The translations under genes and the position numbers were made by a program. This document shows, piece by piece, positions 63,342-64,000 of a stretch of DNA of 64,000 bases (position 1 is its first letter; each line of letters starts with the position of its first letter). Location of the stretch: positions 248,001 to 312,000 of the forward strand of contig NZ_RQPJ01000001.1 in the NCBI RefSeq assembly GCF_003957295.1. The letters run 5' to 3'. Below the pieces are notes generated by a model. The model saw only the letters and a program-made list of their open reading frames with translations. It did not search any database and had not been told where the DNA came from. Source of the DNA: Arenibacter aquaticus. Its GTDB lineage: Bacteria > Bacteroidota > Bacteroidia > Flavobacteriales > Flavobacteriaceae.

Positions 63342-64000
63342 CTAAAAGGTACCTTTTAGCCCTATGGTTCCCACCCCCATTTGCAGTTTCCAACTAATTT
63401 GGTCTTTAGAATTGCTTGGATACCTTTCCTTATCCAGGTATTTATCAATAGAATCTACCACTACCATACTTACAGCCACACTCAGGGCCACATCGGTTAG
63501 CCAGTGTGCCCCCGACCATAACCTGCTTACGGGAGAAACGAGTCCCAAAGCATAAAATCCGCCTTTGGCCCAGGGATTTTTAAACTGCTTGCCTATGGCA
63601 TAGAAGGTTGTAAAGGCCAAAATAGTATGTCCCGATGGAAAACTGTGATACGCAGCCTCACTACTAAAAGGTTTAAATTTTGCTTTTCCTACATTGGCGA
63701 TAGGCCTGGCGCGACCTACAAATGTTTTGCTCACCGTTTGTAACATCCCAACAGTTGAAGCGGCAGAAATAAGGAGCACCCCCGTTTTTCGCCATTTTTC
63801 ATTCTTGGTAAGTAGCCCCACCAAATACACCCCCCCGTTGATGGAGTAGTTATAAAGCGGTTTCCCCAGGTAATAGCCCGTTTCTTTAAGCACTCCCGGA
63901 ATGTGCTCTTCCTGGCCCTGAAACCAATTAGAGCTTTCTTCATCAAAACTATAAAGGGCAGCGGTGCCTAAAACTATGCCCGCTGCTGTTACAAGGTCCT
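63342..64000 (-). CDS. PAP2-family phosphatase, 5' end outside window
   Basis: The frame runs from the stop at 63342 and stays open through the right edge of the window. The GTG at 63893 is therefore not the start: sequence upstream (DLVTAAGIVLGTAALYSF, SSNWFQGQEEHIPG) continues in frame. The three PAP2 phosphatase signatures are present: KTFVGRARP, YHSFPSGHTI, and SRLWSGAHWLTDV with the catalytic histidine. Several membrane segments fit an inner-membrane lipid phosphatase such as undecaprenyl-pyrophosphate or phosphatidate phosphatase. The substrate is not determinable. Confidence 0.88.
   Translation of the reverse strand, partial: DLVTAAGIVLGTAALYSFDEESSNWFQGQEEHIPGVLKETGYYLGKPLYNYSINGGVYLVGLLTKNEKWRKTGVLLISAASTVGMLQTVSKTFVGRARPIANVGKAKFKPFSSEAAYHSFPSGHTILAFTTFYAIGKQFKNPWAKGGFYALGLVSPVSRLWSGAHWLTDVALSVAVSMVVVDSIDKYLDKERYPSNSKDQISWKLQMGVGTIGLKGTF

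Noticed and set aside
1-64000. CRISPR arrays, tRNA/rRNA genes, insertion sequences, prophage or integrative element ends
   Set aside because: No direct-repeat arrays, tRNA-like cloverleaf sequences, transposase or integrase proteins, or terminal inverted repeats were recognised on either strand.

Overview
The window reads as the chromosome of a marine-type Bacteroidetes, most likely a member of the Flavobacteriaceae. The basis is three complete SusC/SusD (TonB-dependent receptor plus surface lipoprotein) pairs, a Bacteroidetes-type phosphoenolpyruvate carboxylase, a TPR/AraC single-chain regulator, very weak Shine-Dalgarno signals, AT-rich spacers and short A/T-flanked terminator hairpins. 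No rRNA, tRNA, CRISPR array, insertion sequence or prophage was seen. This assignment comes from reading protein sequences, not from a database search.

Layout. 1-5.4 kb: the end of a LacI-family regulator, a ThuA-domain protein, uronate isomerase (uxaC) and a large haem-binding lipoprotein. 5.7-9.3 kb: a six-PAS histidine kinase and a single-domain response regulator. 9.8-12.4 kb: ppc. 12.9-14.9 kb: a TPR/AraC regulator. 15.1-19.8 kb: SusCD pair 1. 20.3-28.1 kb: a PLP enzyme converging on a five-gene operon (APC-type ethanolamine permease, glutamine-synthetase-like ligase, aldehyde dehydrogenase, iron alcohol dehydrogenase, class I amidotransferase-like hydrolase). That gene set fits catabolism of ethanolamine, or a related amino alcohol, through gamma-glutamyl intermediates. 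28.3-39.3 kb: a complete myo-inositol operon (iolJ-B-C-D, Na+ symporter, iolA-E-G) preceded by a LacI-family regulator. 39.6-44.3 kb: SusCD pair 2. 45.1-45.6 kb: a small beta-barrel protein. 46-59.9 kb: a sialic acid region with SusCD pair 3, sialic acid lyase, N-acylglucosamine 2-epimerase, lipoprotein sialidase, a PhyH-type dioxygenase, a FadR-type regulator, a creatininase-family hydrolase and a fused mutarotase/Na+ symporter. 60-64 kb: a lipid A-type acyltransferase, a SYLF protein, a small coiled-coil protein, two paralogous 40-residue membrane peptides and a PAP2 phosphatase cut by the window end.

How the parts connect. Two regulons can be read directly from operator-like palindromes. 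An identical 16-bp site (ATGCAAAGGTTTGCAT) lies before the iol operon and before SusCD pair 2. This suggests that the LacI regulator controls both and that pair 2 imports an inositol-containing compound. A second palindrome (TATGT-N3-ACATA) occurs before SusCD pair 3, before the lyase, between the FadR-type regulator and the creatininase-family gene, and before the mutarotase/symporter. It ties the dioxygenase region and the creatininase-family gene to sialic acid use. Both regulator-site pairings are inferences from position and symmetry.

The least familiar parts are the dioxygenase and creatininase-family enzymes in the sialic acid region, the mutarotase/symporter fusion with a G8 tract near its junction, the glutamylation-type amino alcohol operon, a perfect 38-bp palindrome between SusC 1 and the PLP enzyme, and the paired micro-proteins near the right edge.
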